Assembly: GCA_015065165.1 (NCBI GenBank)
Contig: SVQU01000003.1
Coordinates: 32,284 to 96,283, forward strand
Length of the DNA stretch: 64,000 nt
Reading direction: 5' to 3'
From: Oscillospiraceae bacterium
Lineage (GTDB): Bacteria; Bacillota; Clostridia; Oscillospirales; CAG-382
Every line of letters begins with the position of its first letter. The stretch's first letter is position 1. The notes under the pieces were generated by a model. That model worked only from the letters and a program-made list of their open reading frames with translations, made no database searches and was not told the DNA's origin. Positions 23,697-33,956 of the stretch are shown in pieces. A program made the translations under genes and the position numbers.

Positions 23697-26603
23697 TTAT
23701 TTAATCTGATAAATACCGAAGTAGGCGCGCTTGAGCATTGCATAGTCGATAGAATCGATTTCTTCGTTGCCGTTTATGTCGCCCACGTTCATTTCCGCAC
23801 TGTAAATACCGAAGTAGGCGCGCTTAAGCATCGTATAGTCAACCGAATCGATTTCTTCGTTACCGTTAAGGTCGCCCTTCATAACCTCGGGCTCGACAGT
23901 TCCAACGTGCTCTTTGCCGTAAACCTTAATTTCATCGATAAAGGTGAATACACCTGCCATGCCGTATTCCACCTTGACGTATCTGCCCGTAAGGGTAAGG
24001 TCTTGGCTTGCCCAGGCGATATTATTCACACCGTAAGAGGGAACGGTAATATCCACCGAACTAGAATAGCTTATGCCATCCGAAGAAGCGGAAACGCGTA
24101 TAAACGAAGGCGCGGTTATACCGCTTTCCGAGCCGACGAAAAGGTGGGTTTTTACAGAATCGATATCATATAAACCTTGAAGGTCAATAACAACCGTACC
24201 CACGCCGTCCTTTACGTTGGAAACGCCGTTGTCGCTGGGGTTGGCATTGAAACCATACCAAGAATCGTCATATTTAAGCGTATCGGCAACAACACCGTCG
24301 GTAAGATTCGCGCGGTAGCTTGCGGGCCAATCGCCGCTTTGGGTATAGAATCCGTTGGGCGAGAATGGCTTACCATAAGCGATATTAACCTTGCTTTGGG
24401 AATCGCCCTCGCGGGAAAACTTAAGAATAGTTTCGTCTACAACCGCGTCGCAAAATTCGGTTGCGCCGATTTTAGCCTTTGCGGCGGCATAATTTGCCGA
24501 GCTGCGGTTGTTAAAGGCAGTTGCGATCGCAGAAGCATCTGCGGTTCTTGTACCAACAGCGCCCGTAATTGCGTTACCGTTTGCATCGATAAAGTGGTGG
24601 TAAACGTTTTGAGAAACAGAGCCGTCAACAGTACCGTTGGAAACGGGATTTTTGTTGGTGCTGTTCATCATACCCGAGGCGTAAACGTTATAAAGATAGG
24701 TATAGTTGGAATAAGCAATACCGTTGGCAATATGCGCGCTGAGATAGCAATCGAAAATACTGTTAATGATATTACCGCGGTTGGTTCTTATGGGTTGCGC
24801 GGTGTAATCCGCAACAATATCACCGCGAATTACAAGGTTGGTCAAATTACCGTAAACGTAAGGGAACACCGATCTTTGATCGGGAGCATGAATTGTAACC
24901 TTTATTTCATAGCCGTTACCGTTATAGTTACCGCCGAAATAGCATCTTGCATCGCCCGTACCGTAAACACCGCCGTTGGCGTGAGTGCCGATATAGGATT
25001 CGATGCCTATCATATTAATATCTGCTGTTTGTTTAAAATATTTGCCGTCGCCGTATTTATTACTTTCGGAGGTTGCGGCGTTCATTCCGTTGGTTAAAGC
25101 GAGGAAATCGCCCTCGTTCTGAATAAGATATGGGTCGGTTTCGGTACCCGAGCCCTCAAAAACATCGTCGGGCGAAGGGGTTGCGGAACGCTTTGTGGGA
25201 ACAATCAAGCATCCCTCGGGGATATATTTGCCCGTAGAAACGTTGTAGCCCATATAAACCACATAATCGGAATAAACCTTTACGATATAAGCCTCGGAAC
25301 CGTAGGTTTTGTCAGTTCCCTTTCTTGTATCGTACCACGCGGTATTGGTGCCGTTTTTATAAGCACGGGGCGCAGTGGTGGAGGGAGCGTGAACGGTATG
25401 TGCAAAGGTATTGCCCATATCAGAATAGTTAAGAGCATCATACAGACTTTGGTGGGTATGTCCCGAAAAAACGGTTACGTCCTTATAGGTTTCCAAAAGA
25501 TGCTTAAAGCGCATATTCTGAGGATATTCGTCTTTAAAAGTAAGAAGAGCCGAATAGGTACCGTTGTATTTTTCGCCTGCGCCGTAGTTTCTGAAGGGAG
25601 AATGGCAAAGAACAAAAACGTTGGTGTTTTCATCGTTGCCGTAGGTGGTAAGAAGGTTTTCGAACCAATCCATTTGTTCCTTGGAGAAGTTATCTACGTT
25701 TGCCGATTGGCTTGCCTTATAGCCGCCCGATGCTGCATCAAGCTCTTGCTGTAAAGCGATAAAAAGGTTATCCTTTGCGCCGTTTTTGCCCTTTAGCAAT
25801 ATATAGTAATATGCCGAGCCCTCGTAAGGGTGAACCTCGTTTGCACCCGAAGTGTAGGTGGTAAACAAGCCTCTGTCGGCGGTGGTATTACCGTGGTTAC
25901 CGATGCATTCTATCGCTGTTTCCTTGGTATAGCCCGCGGCTGTAACCAAGGACATATATTTTTTATATTGGTTTTCAAGGGTGAACTCTTCACCCATAGA
26001 ATCGCCGTCGCTGGCATCACCCGTCATATCGCCTGTAATCACGATATGAGTTGCGCCGTTGTTTTTAAAGAAGCTAAGAGCGTTTGCCCATTTTTGGTGT
26101 GCGCCCGCGCCTGTACCCTCATAGTTCATATGAACGTCGGAGGCAAGACCGAACACAAGCTCTGCCCCCGAAAGGGTTATCTGTTTTGATGCAGGAATAT
26201 CACATTTTGCCTTAGCGGTGGAAATTGCGGGAGGGTTGTCTAAATAACTTGTATTGCTTTCGAAAACCGCAATACCCGTTGCGCCCTGAGGAATCATTGT
26301 GCCGTCTTTAACTTCTATGCGTACGGCACCGCCGGTGATAGGTGCGGACGCAAGTTCGTCATAGCCTGCAAGAAGGCTTGAACCGTTGGTGTAATAAACG
26401 AGATAATAACCGCTTTTTGCCGAGGAATCGGCAGGAGTTATTGTTATAAGACCTTGCGCGAAGCCTGCCAGCTTTGCTTCATCGCCGATGAATTGATATT
26501 CAAGGGTAAAATCTTCTGCGGAAGAAGCAAGCAGAGGTATCGCCGTGAAAATGATAACAAACGCAAGTAAAAATGCATTTGCTTTTAAAATTATTTTTTT
26601 CAT
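23697..26603 (-). CDS. Secreted calcineurin-like phosphoesterase with discoidin-like and dockerin domains
   Basis: A 968-residue protein with a signal peptide (cleavage near SSAEDF). The metallophosphoesterase domain (~140-430) shows GLASDVHM, ITGDMTG, GNHGN, CHSPF and FSGHTH, the full metal-ligand set. A region near 490-720 (ESYIGTHANGGVYG, FGGNYNGNGYEI, LTNLVIRGDI) resembles GLUG-type beta repeats. A discoidin/F5-8C-like domain (~755-890) follows. The C-terminal type I dockerin has two Ca-binding loops, DLNGNEEIDSVD and DINGNEEIDSID, each followed by a YxMLKRAYFGIY helix. It therefore probably acts outside the cell on a phosphoester, attached through a cohesin. AGGAGGAGATAATT precedes the ATG. 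Confidence 0.9.
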   Translation of the reverse strand: MKKIILKANAFLLAFVIIFTAIPLLASSAEDFTLEYQFIGDEAKLAGFAQGLITITPADSSAKSGYYLVYYTNGSSLLAGYDELASAPITGGAVRIEVKDGTMIPQGATGIAVFESNTSYLDNPPAISTAKAKCDIPASKQITLSGAELVFGLASDVHMNYEGTGAGAHQKWANALSFFKNNGATHIVITGDMTGDASDGDSMGEEFTLENQYKKYMSLVTAAGYTKETAIECIGNHGNTTADRGLFTTYTSGANEVHPYEGSAYYYILLKGKNGAKDNLFIALQQELDAASGGYKASQSANVDNFSKEQMDWFENLLTTYGNDENTNVFVLCHSPFRNYGAGEKYNGTYSALLTFKDEYPQNMRFKHLLETYKDVTVFSGHTHQSLYDALNYSDMGNTFAHTVHAPSTTAPRAYKNGTNTAWYDTRKGTDKTYGSEAYIVKVYSDYVVYMGYNVSTGKYIPEGCLIVPTKRSATPSPDDVFEGSGTETDPYLIQNEGDFLALTNGMNAATSESNKYGDGKYFKQTADINMIGIESYIGTHANGGVYGTGDARCYFGGNYNGNGYEIKVTIHAPDQRSVFPYVYGNLTNLVIRGDIVADYTAQPIRTNRGNIINSIFDCYLSAHIANGIAYSNYTYLYNVYASGMMNSTNKNPVSNGTVDGSVSQNVYHHFIDANGNAITGAVGTRTADASAIATAFNNRSSANYAAAKAKIGATEFCDAVVDETILKFSREGDSQSKVNIAYGKPFSPNGFYTQSGDWPASYRANLTDGVVADTLKYDDSWYGFNANPSDNGVSNVKDGVGTVVIDLQGLYDIDSVKTHLFVGSESGITAPSFIRVSASSDGISYSSSVDITVPSYGVNNIAWASQDLTLTGRYVKVEYGMAGVFTFIDEIKVYGKEHVGTVEPEVMKGDLNGNEEIDSVDYTMLKRAYFGIYSAEMNVGDINGNEEIDSIDYAMLKRAYFGIYQIK

Positions 26604-26665
26604 AATTATCTCCTCCTGTTAATTTCATTTTATCAAATTAACACCGAAAAAGCAAGAGCACATAC

Positions 26666-26706
26666 AAAAAGATATGCTTTGCCGTGGCGCAAAGCATATC
26701 TTTTTT
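26666..26706 (-). terminator. Terminator of the large GH94 gene
   Basis: AAAAGATATGCTTTGC pairs with GCGCAAAGCATATCTTTT around a short CGTG loop; A- and T-runs lie on both sides. The stop codon at 26705-26707 is at its edge. Confidence 0.85.
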
Positions 26707-29700
26707 AAAAAATCGGTATTTCTAAATTGTTTTCACCCTTTGGAATTTCCAATGGGAAGGTTACGGCGTTGCCGTTGAATTTCGGAACAGTTACATCCTT
26801 TGATGCGGTAATTTTAACCGTTCCCCGGCCTATTTTCAGTTGGGCATTATAAGGAACAATCGGGTTTACGGAAAGAATTTGGTTATTTCCAATCCTTATG
26901 CCGAAAACGTATTCCAACATAATTTTGTAAAACCAAGATGAAGCCCCCGTATACCAGCTCCAACCACCCCTGCCCCCAAATTCGCCGTTGTAAATATCCG
27001 CCGAAATAACGTAGGGCTCGACCTTGTATTTTTTGGCAAGAGCTTTGTCGTTCATCCGTGAGGTTGGGTTAATGCAATCTAAAATTGCCAAGGCTTCGTT
27101 ATACATCCCTGCCTTTATACATCCCAACGCACCCCAAAGTGCGCCGTGGGAATATTGACCGCCGTTTTCTCTTATACCCGCAACGTAGCCGCGGATATAG
27201 CCAACCCTTGCTTTTCCGTTGGCAAAGGGCGGTGAAAAAAGCTTGAATATGCGGTATTTTTCGTCATAAAGCTTTGAAAATGCGGTGGTTAACCCTGTTT
27301 TTACCCTTTCCTCATCCAACCCCGCTATTGCGCCAAGGGCTTGGGAAAGGATATCGATTTTACATTCCTCGCTATCCTCAACACCCAGAATGGTTCCGTC
27401 ATCACAAAAGGCACGGGCGTATCTATCCCCGTAAAAAGCGTGAGCCTCCAAGGCGTTCTTTAATTTTTTGCAGGTATCCTTAAGAAATTCTGCGGTTTCG
27501 GTATCGCCCATTCTTTCACAAATGGGAACAAAGCGGTTTGCGGAAAGGATATAAAGCATACTGCTGAAAACGCTTTCGCCCTCTCCCTTTTCGCCAACCA
27601 AGGAAAATGCATCGTTCCAATCACAGCTGCCCATAAGGATTAAGCCGTGTTTACCAAGCCTTAATCCACCGCGGAAAACCCTTTTACAGTGTTGGTAGAC
27701 CGTTTCTTTAATTTCGCTTCTTTGGGGTTGCTCGTATCTTTCGTTTTGGTTCCCCAACGGGGGCGAGGACAAATAGAAAACAGGAATTTCCAACAAGGAA
27801 AAATCACTGGTTTTTTCTAAATAATCGGAAACAACCAAGGGGAGATAAAGCAAATCGTCGGAGCATTTACTTTTTATACCTCGGTTAACCTTATTAAAGT
27901 TTCGGGTGTGCCACCAGTGCATCACCGTTCCGTCCTCGTATTGGTGGGCGCAGCATCTTATTAGATGGGTACGCACCGCCAAGGGGTTTGAAAACACAAG
28001 GGCAAGGCAATCCTGCAATTGGTCGCGAAAGCCGTATGCCCCGCCGCTTTGATAAAAAGAGCCGCGGGCATAAAAACGGCAAGCCGAAACCTGATAGGGC
28101 AGGAAAAAGTTAAACATTCTGTCGGAAAGTTGGTTTTCGGTTTCCACCTTAATGGGGGGCAGGAATGAATTTGCAAAATCCACAGCCTTTGTGAATTCGT
28201 TTTGGAAGAAACCAAAATTCACACAAGCCGCAACGTTTTTCGCCCCCGCTTGGGTTTGACAAGCACCCAGAAAAAAGAGAATTTCGTTGCCCTCTCCGTG
28301 AAAAGAGCAATTTTTCGGGTTCGCTTTACCTCCGCAGACCCCTGCAAAGCCAATACCCTCGGGAAAGGTCATACCAAAGGGATTTTTAAAAAGAAGACAT
28401 TGGTTGTTTCCCTTTTCGTAATTTAAAACCTCAATTCCGTTAATAGGCGAAACGCTGTCTCCCATAACCGGCTTTAACAAAAAATCCACCGATATGGGAA
28501 AATCGCTTTTTATTTTAATAAGCTTTACGGGGTATTTAGGCGGTATTACAACCGTTACCGAAAAGGCGTTGCCCTTTATTTCCCCCTCGTAAACCACAAA
28601 ACCCTTTTCGTACCTTACCTTTTTGGAAACAGCGCAAAGGTCATAGAATTTGTTTTCAAGGGAGAGCAGGAGCCTTTCGCCGTTATCCGAAAAATAGTTA
28701 TCGCCGTAGAACGAGCAAATGCGTCTTTCGCGGGCGTTATCGAAAAAGGTATAGCCAAGGCTGTTTTGAGTTACCACCGTAGAAAATCTGTAACCTGTTA
28801 GGATAAAGGAATAGGGCGAATCGAAGATATTGCTTTTATCCACAACGAAGCCCTCGGGGAGGAAATATCCCTTTGGGGCGGAAATACCTTTTTCGGGGAC
28901 CGCGAGAGGTGTTTTATCCCCTAAATCGGTGATTATATTGCCCTTTAACTCACCGTCTCCCTCTTCATCGCTATATTTAAAATCGGTTTCAAAATCCAAA
29001 TAAAAATGGGATGAATCCTTTAAGGCAGAATACAAATCGCCGTCGATTTCGCTTTTGGAAAGGAAGAATATCCCCTGCCGTTTGCCGATATAACGTGAAG
29101 CGCCCACACGGGCACAGCAATCTCTTAGAGCCTTCTCCACAGGACGGTTATATTTATCGTTATCGTTGACGATAAACACTAATTCCATCCGAATGCAGGC
29201 GTTTGAAAGGGTTAAAAACGCCTTTAACAATTCCTCGGTGCGGGTTAGGGCGGGCTTTGAAAGCTCGATAACCGCCAAGGGGTAATCCCCCGAAATGGAT
29301 TTCGCCCACAGCTTGTTTATATCGCAAACAGAAAAGGCTTCTTTTGGGCTTACCCCCCTGCCGAATAACAAAGATGGCAATAAGCTTTCAATTGTTTCGT
29401 TATAATCGGGCAATTGGGTTTCGCCCTTATCGTTACGGGCAAGCCGTATATTTCTTTCACATTCACCTTTTGTTTCACCGCAGGTTATTAAAAACGCGCT
29501 TTTACCCCCCTCGGCATTTTCGCACCTTGCAAGGCAAAGGGGTGTTATACACGCCCCCGTTTTGTTGTCGGTTTCGCAAAAGCCGTAATCCAAGGGAGAA
29601 TCCGCCTTGGGAATTACTGAATTTTCCTTTGTGGTTAAAAAGGAAAAGGACATATCCTTATATTTCGGCGCGATTGCAAGGGTGAAAATATGGCTTCCGT

Positions 29701-32700
29701 CATTTCGGCTTCGGCGGTGGAAATAAAGAATTCTTTTGTTTTTATCATATTCACTTTCGATAAAAAGGCGGGAAAAGGAAATATGAGAAAGAAAATTCTT
29801 TGGAGAATCCAAAACGGGCTCGAAAACAATTGAGATATCATATTTTTTCAAAGCCTCTGCCCTTGTGCTTATAATAAAGCAGTTACAGTTTTTTGCCATA
29901 CTGTATCTAACTCGGGCGGAAAAATCACGGCTTGACGCGATATGGGAAACAAAGCTGTTTCCCCTCTCGAAGGTGTAATTTATATCTCCGTCGCAAAGGG
30001 GTGTACAGCCGTAAACCGAATTTCCCTTTTTGAACACTACCCCAAGGCTGAAGCCCAAGGAATATTTATCGAAAACAGTGTTACAAAGGGCACGCTCACC
30101 GCAATTTAACCCCACGTGGCCGTTGCCCGATATAACCGCTGTCATATCCCCCCTGGTTATCAATGCCGCCGATGGGTTGGATAGATTTGTCTTCTCTGTA
30201 CGCTGGGCAAACCGCTGTATAGCTTTATATTTACGGGGGCGGGTGTATTCATCCTCGAAAATATGGGCATCCACAGGAATTTTTTCCTGCAACAGCTCGC
30301 AGGCGGAGGACAGACGTATATCCGAAAGGAAGCGTTTAACGAAAATATTATCCTTAACCGCATTTAACACGGCGATAATGCTCATACCCACGTGATGCGC
30401 CATATAGCTTTTAACGCATACCCCGCCCGATTGGTTGTTAAAGTCCAATGCTTCATATAAACCGTATTTACCGTACATCCCGCGGGATTCCAACGTGTTA
30501 AGGTTTTTAACGGCGGCGTTACCCAAAAGGCAAAGGGACAAATAAGTTGAATAGGGCGAGCATATATTTTCGTCATTGGAAATGCGCCTTAACGCCAATG
30601 CTTGTATACCGTTTGCCTTATACTGATAATTCATTTCGCTGTCGAAGGAATAAAAACCGCTTTCGCTTATGCCCCAAGGGTCGGATTCTGCCCTTTGTAT
30701 CATCAAAGCAAAGGCTATGCTTTCGAACATAAAGGAATCGCGGTATAAGGGCAAAAACAGCTGGGGCATTAAATATTCAAAGGCTGTGCCCGACCAGCTT
30801 AGCATACCCATATATCCCGATTTGTGTGTTAACGTTCTGCCAAGCTTTTCCCAATGCTTTTTGCTTACCGCAGAGGTGGCAACGGCATAATAACCCGTCA
30901 TACGGGCTTCGCTCATAAGCAGGTCATAACAACCGGTTTCGTTGGTTTCGTCGTTAGCGTTTACACCGATTTTAAACAGATTGCGTTTTTTATCATACAA
31001 GGGCAAAAGGTCGGTGTCGGTTATAAGCTTTTTTATACGGCTTACGATTTCGTGCAAACGCGGTTCTTGGTGGGAATAGTCGTTAAGCCCTTCCTTTAAA
31101 GCGGAAAGCATAACGATAAAGTTACCGCTGTCCACCGTAGAAACAAATCTGTCCCCGATAACCGAAAGGTTAGATATATCATACCAATTGTAAAGATTGC
31201 CGTGATATTTTTCTAACTTTTCGATAACCGTCAAGGAAGAATCCAACCGCGAAAATAACACCGCAGAATCGATTAATTCAAGGTCGCGGGCGGCAAGAAG
31301 TGAAACCAGATAAAAGCCGATATTCGTGGGCGAGGTTCGCATTGCCACACTGTAAACGGGTGAAAACTGAATATTATCGGGGGGCAGATGGTTGGTTTTT
31401 TCCCCCACGTTGTCATAATAAAAGGCAAACATATCCTTTGCGTGGGCGGTAAGAGTTTTTTTCTGTTCCTCGGTTAGGTGAGTTTTTGCCAATTCGCCCC
31501 CGTCCAACCGTTTAGAAAGCACTGCCGAAACAAGAGGATAAACAAAATACATCACCCCGCAAAATCTGACAAAGGGCGGGTTTGCGAAAATCAAAATTAT
31601 AAGTCCCAAAGCCACCGAGGAAAGGCTGTCCATAACGTATTTACCCAGCCCCGAGGAAAGTTTTTCGGCTTGGGCGGCGGTGGTCCATTCCAAGGTTTTC
31701 TGCCGTGTGAACAGTCTTACAAGTGCAAGGAAATAGGCGTGAAGAGTTAACACCGCCTTGCGGGCAGAGGCAGAAAGCTCGAAAATCAACCTTATTGCGG
31801 TTTGTGTGAGAATTGAATATGCCTTGGAGAAAAAACGAACAGCGCCGAAACGCGCCCCCGAGAAAATCCAAATTACAAAGGAAATCACACAAGGGAAAAA
31901 CAAATAGGAATATGCCAACAAAAACAGAACTAACCCGCTTGTGTTTTCAAGAAATCCGCCAAGCAAAATCGCAACAACCGAAAAAACGGGCAAAGTGTGT
32001 TTTAAGCAGGTTAAAAGCAACCGCCATTTAGAAAGCGTCGACAAGGCTTTCCCCTTTAAAAAATAAAGGTTTTGGAAATCGCCCCGCATCCAACGGTGCT
32101 GTCGCCTGAAAAAGGAAACCGTGTTGCCGGGGGTAGAATCGGTTAGGGTTATATCCGAGGCGCAAAGGGTTCGAAGTATGCTTCCCTCCACCGCATCGTG
32201 GCTTAAAACCAACCCCGTGGGGATTTTATCCGAAACAAGGCTTTGGAAAGCCGAAACGTCTATAAGACCCTTTCCGCAAAAGTTACCCGAGCCGAAAAGG
32301 GTTTGAGAACGGTGAAAGGTTGCAGTTGAATAAACGTCCGCGCCCCCTGCCCCCGAGGTCAGGCGGGAAAACCCCGTTTTGTATGCCCCCGAAAGCTCGG
32401 TTCGCACCGCGGGTTGAATTATACCGTACCCCGAAACTGCTTTTCCGTTTTTAATCACAAGTCGGTTCACAGGGTGCAAAGCCACCGAAAGAAGCTCGCG
32501 CACGCTTTCCACAGAAAGGTTGGTATCCGAATCCAGCATAAGCAGATATTTAATATCTCTTATAAAATCTCCGCCGTAAAATTCGGTTTTATCTCCGTTT
32601 ACTATATATTTAGATATGAAGGCGCGGTAGAGAGATTTTGTTTCGCTGTCAAAATTATCGTAATTTTCTTCGTACTTTGCGATAGTCCTTTCGGGCGCCC

Positions 32701-33124
32701 AAACAGATTTTATAATATCGTCATATAAAGGGTCGGAAAGAGATATAAGAAGCTTTATGGAGTTTGCCAGCAAAAATCCCTCTTTTTGCGAAGAAATAAT
32801 TTCCGCCACCTTATTTATGGCGCAAACCGCCAACAAGGTCTTTAATGAGGACAGCTCGGTATATCCGAAATGCTTATTTCGGCTTAACAGATAAGCGGTT
32901 AAGCCCTTTGGGTCGGAAATATAATCGTTTCGTTGGCAATATGCCTTTAAAATTTTGTAAAACTCACCGCATTTAAGCGCCTTTTTATTTTTCAGGCAGG
33001 CGCGGTAATGCTTATCTATAACGTAGAAATTATCCACCAGCCATGCGCTTGTTTGCGCCTTGGAAAGGTTTTTGGATATAACCGTATAGGATTTTTTCAA
33101 ATTTCTTCCTAATGACAATGCCAT
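26705..33124 (-). CDS. Cyclic beta-1,2-glucan synthase-like protein (partial GT84, GH94), internally shortened
   Basis: A 2139-residue protein of the NdvB/GH94 group. Residues ~20-170 match the family's N-terminal helical region (SAWLVDNFYVIDKHYR). Residues ~176-420 match the C-terminal half of the GT84 glycosyltransferase (YLLMLDSDTNL, GYGIIQPAV, SGAGGADVY, QHRWMRGDFQ), followed by membrane helices at ~375-420 and ~520-560. The remainder holds beta-sandwich modules and two GH94-like regions, ending in an (alpha/alpha)6 barrel with MGSCDWNDAF as the probable acid motif. Family members usually have about 2700-2900 residues. Here the membrane helices and first half of GT84 seem absent at the joint near residue 176. 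ATG 33124 has AGGGG upstream. Confidence 0.82.
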   Translation of the reverse strand: MALSLGRNLKKSYTVISKNLSKAQTSAWLVDNFYVIDKHYRACLKNKKALKCGEFYKILKAYCQRNDYISDPKGLTAYLLSRNKHFGYTELSSLKTLLAVCAINKVAEIISSQKEGFLLANSIKLLISLSDPLYDDIIKSVWAPERTIAKYEENYDNFDSETKSLYRAFISKYIVNGDKTEFYGGDFIRDIKYLLMLDSDTNLSVESVRELLSVALHPVNRLVIKNGKAVSGYGIIQPAVRTELSGAYKTGFSRLTSGAGGADVYSTATFHRSQTLFGSGNFCGKGLIDVSAFQSLVSDKIPTGLVLSHDAVEGSILRTLCASDITLTDSTPGNTVSFFRRQHRWMRGDFQNLYFLKGKALSTLSKWRLLLTCLKHTLPVFSVVAILLGGFLENTSGLVLFLLAYSYLFFPCVISFVIWIFSGARFGAVRFFSKAYSILTQTAIRLIFELSASARKAVLTLHAYFLALVRLFTRQKTLEWTTAAQAEKLSSGLGKYVMDSLSSVALGLIILIFANPPFVRFCGVMYFVYPLVSAVLSKRLDGGELAKTHLTEEQKKTLTAHAKDMFAFYYDNVGEKTNHLPPDNIQFSPVYSVAMRTSPTNIGFYLVSLLAARDLELIDSAVLFSRLDSSLTVIEKLEKYHGNLYNWYDISNLSVIGDRFVSTVDSGNFIVMLSALKEGLNDYSHQEPRLHEIVSRIKKLITDTDLLPLYDKKRNLFKIGVNANDETNETGCYDLLMSEARMTGYYAVATSAVSKKHWEKLGRTLTHKSGYMGMLSWSGTAFEYLMPQLFLPLYRDSFMFESIAFALMIQRAESDPWGISESGFYSFDSEMNYQYKANGIQALALRRISNDENICSPYSTYLSLCLLGNAAVKNLNTLESRGMYGKYGLYEALDFNNQSGGVCVKSYMAHHVGMSIIAVLNAVKDNIFVKRFLSDIRLSSACELLQEKIPVDAHIFEDEYTRPRKYKAIQRFAQRTEKTNLSNPSAALITRGDMTAVISGNGHVGLNCGERALCNTVFDKYSLGFSLGVVFKKGNSVYGCTPLCDGDINYTFERGNSFVSHIASSRDFSARVRYSMAKNCNCFIISTRAEALKKYDISIVFEPVLDSPKNFLSHISFSRLFIESEYDKNKRILYFHRRSRNDGSHIFTLAIAPKYKDMSFSFLTTKENSVIPKADSPLDYGFCETDNKTGACITPLCLARCENAEGGKSAFLITCGETKGECERNIRLARNDKGETQLPDYNETIESLLPSLLFGRGVSPKEAFSVCDINKLWAKSISGDYPLAVIELSKPALTRTEELLKAFLTLSNACIRMELVFIVNDNDKYNRPVEKALRDCCARVGASRYIGKRQGIFFLSKSEIDGDLYSALKDSSHFYLDFETDFKYSDEEGDGELKGNIITDLGDKTPLAVPEKGISAPKGYFLPEGFVVDKSNIFDSPYSFILTGYRFSTVVTQNSLGYTFFDNARERRICSFYGDNYFSDNGERLLLSLENKFYDLCAVSKKVRYEKGFVVYEGEIKGNAFSVTVVIPPKYPVKLIKIKSDFPISVDFLLKPVMGDSVSPINGIEVLNYEKGNNQCLLFKNPFGMTFPEGIGFAGVCGGKANPKNCSFHGEGNEILFFLGACQTQAGAKNVAACVNFGFFQNEFTKAVDFANSFLPPIKVETENQLSDRMFNFFLPYQVSACRFYARGSFYQSGGAYGFRDQLQDCLALVFSNPLAVRTHLIRCCAHQYEDGTVMHWWHTRNFNKVNRGIKSKCSDDLLYLPLVVSDYLEKTSDFSLLEIPVFYLSSPPLGNQNERYEQPQRSEIKETVYQHCKRVFRGGLRLGKHGLILMGSCDWNDAFSLVGEKGEGESVFSSMLYILSANRFVPICERMGDTETAEFLKDTCKKLKNALEAHAFYGDRYARAFCDDGTILGVEDSEECKIDILSQALGAIAGLDEERVKTGLTTAFSKLYDEKYRIFKLFSPPFANGKARVGYIRGYVAGIRENGGQYSHGALWGALGCIKAGMYNEALAILDCINPTSRMNDKALAKKYKVEPYVISADIYNGEFGGRGGWSWYTGASSWFYKIMLEYVFGIRIGNNQILSVNPIVPYNAQLKIGRGTVKITASKDVTVPKFNGNAVTFPLEIPKGENNLEIPIF

Positions 33125-33234
33125 AATAACCCCTGAAATTTCATATTTTCCTTTATTATCGGCATTTGGAAGTTTTTTATTCGAATAAAAAAACGAAGCT
33201 TTGTAATAATAACAAAAAAACAAGAGGATAAATT

Positions 33235-33924
33235 ATGGATTACACCAACGAATTTGAAAACGAAGAACAACCCTGCGAGCCTCAGCCCGAAACCCTTTTT
33301 CCCAACGGAAGCATTACAACCGTCGGCAACGGGATTTGCATACATTCTATGGTTATCGGCGGACAAATAGAGGGGCATTTTTCGGCATCGCCACAATGTA
33401 AATCCACAAAATACGAGCAATGTATTCCCTCTATCGTTGCCGTTGAAGAAAATGACGATATCCACGGACTTTTGTTGCTTATCAACACAATCGGGGGAGA
33501 TATCGAAGCAGGTCTTGCTATCGCAGAGCTTATTGCGGGGATGAAAAAGCCCACCGTTTCTTTGGTTTTGGGCGGAGGGCATTCAATCGGCGTGCCTCTT
33601 GCCGTTTCGGCGAAAAAATCCTTTATCGTACCCAGCGCAACAATGACCTTGCACCCCGTAAGGCTTAACGGTCTTGTTATCGGAGTTCCCCAAACCTTTG
33701 TTAGCCTTGCAAAGATGCAGGAAAGGATTATTAATTTTATCGTCAGAAATTCAAAAGCCGACGGCGAAACGGTTAGACAGCTTATGACGGCAACGGCGGA
33801 TATGACCACCGATATCGGTACGGTTATCGACGGTGAAGAAGCGGTTAAATACGGTATTATCGACAGCGTTGGCGGATTGGGCGATGCGGTTTCGGAACTT
33901 AAAGGTATGATAAAAAAAGGATAG
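33235..33924 (+). CDS. tepA: TepA-like ClpP-family serine protease
   Basis: A 229-residue cytoplasmic protein of the ClpP/crotonase fold. After an acidic N-terminal tail it has LLLLINTIGGDIEAGLAIAELI, the nucleophile region GGGHSIGVPLAVSA (Ser near residue 117), the His region TMTLHPVR, and DIGTVIDGEEAVKYGIID, typical of ClpP active-site order Ser-His-Asp. It matches Bacillus TepA (translocation-enhancing protein, about 245 residues), which degrades signal peptides or spore proteins depending on the study. AACAAGAGGATAAATT precedes the ATG. It is divergent from the large GH94 gene and convergent with the ClC gene. Confidence 0.85.
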   Translation: MDYTNEFENEEQPCEPQPETLFPNGSITTVGNGICIHSMVIGGQIEGHFSASPQCKSTKYEQCIPSIVAVEENDDIHGLLLLINTIGGDIEAGLAIAELIAGMKKPTVSLVLGGGHSIGVPLAVSAKKSFIVPSATMTLHPVRLNGLVIGVPQTFVSLAKMQERIINFIVRNSKADGETVRQLMTATADMTTDIGTVIDGEEAVKYGIIDSVGGLGDAVSELKGMIKKG

Positions 33925-33947
33925 AATCGCAACGATTCTATCCTTTT
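33916..33947. terminator. Bidirectional terminator between tepA and the ClC gene
   Basis: AAAGGATAGAATCG (33916-33929) pairs perfectly with CGATTCTATCCTTT (33933-33946) around a 3-nt loop; A-run before and T-rich run after. Confidence 0.88.
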
Positions 33948-33956
33948 GAATTTTAA

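Noticed and set aside
24177..25097. A 306-codon open frame on the plus strand (also 23670-24173)
   Set aside because: Both are antisense shadows of the dockerin phosphoesterase gene, with repetitive Val/Gly/Asn composition produced by its codons.
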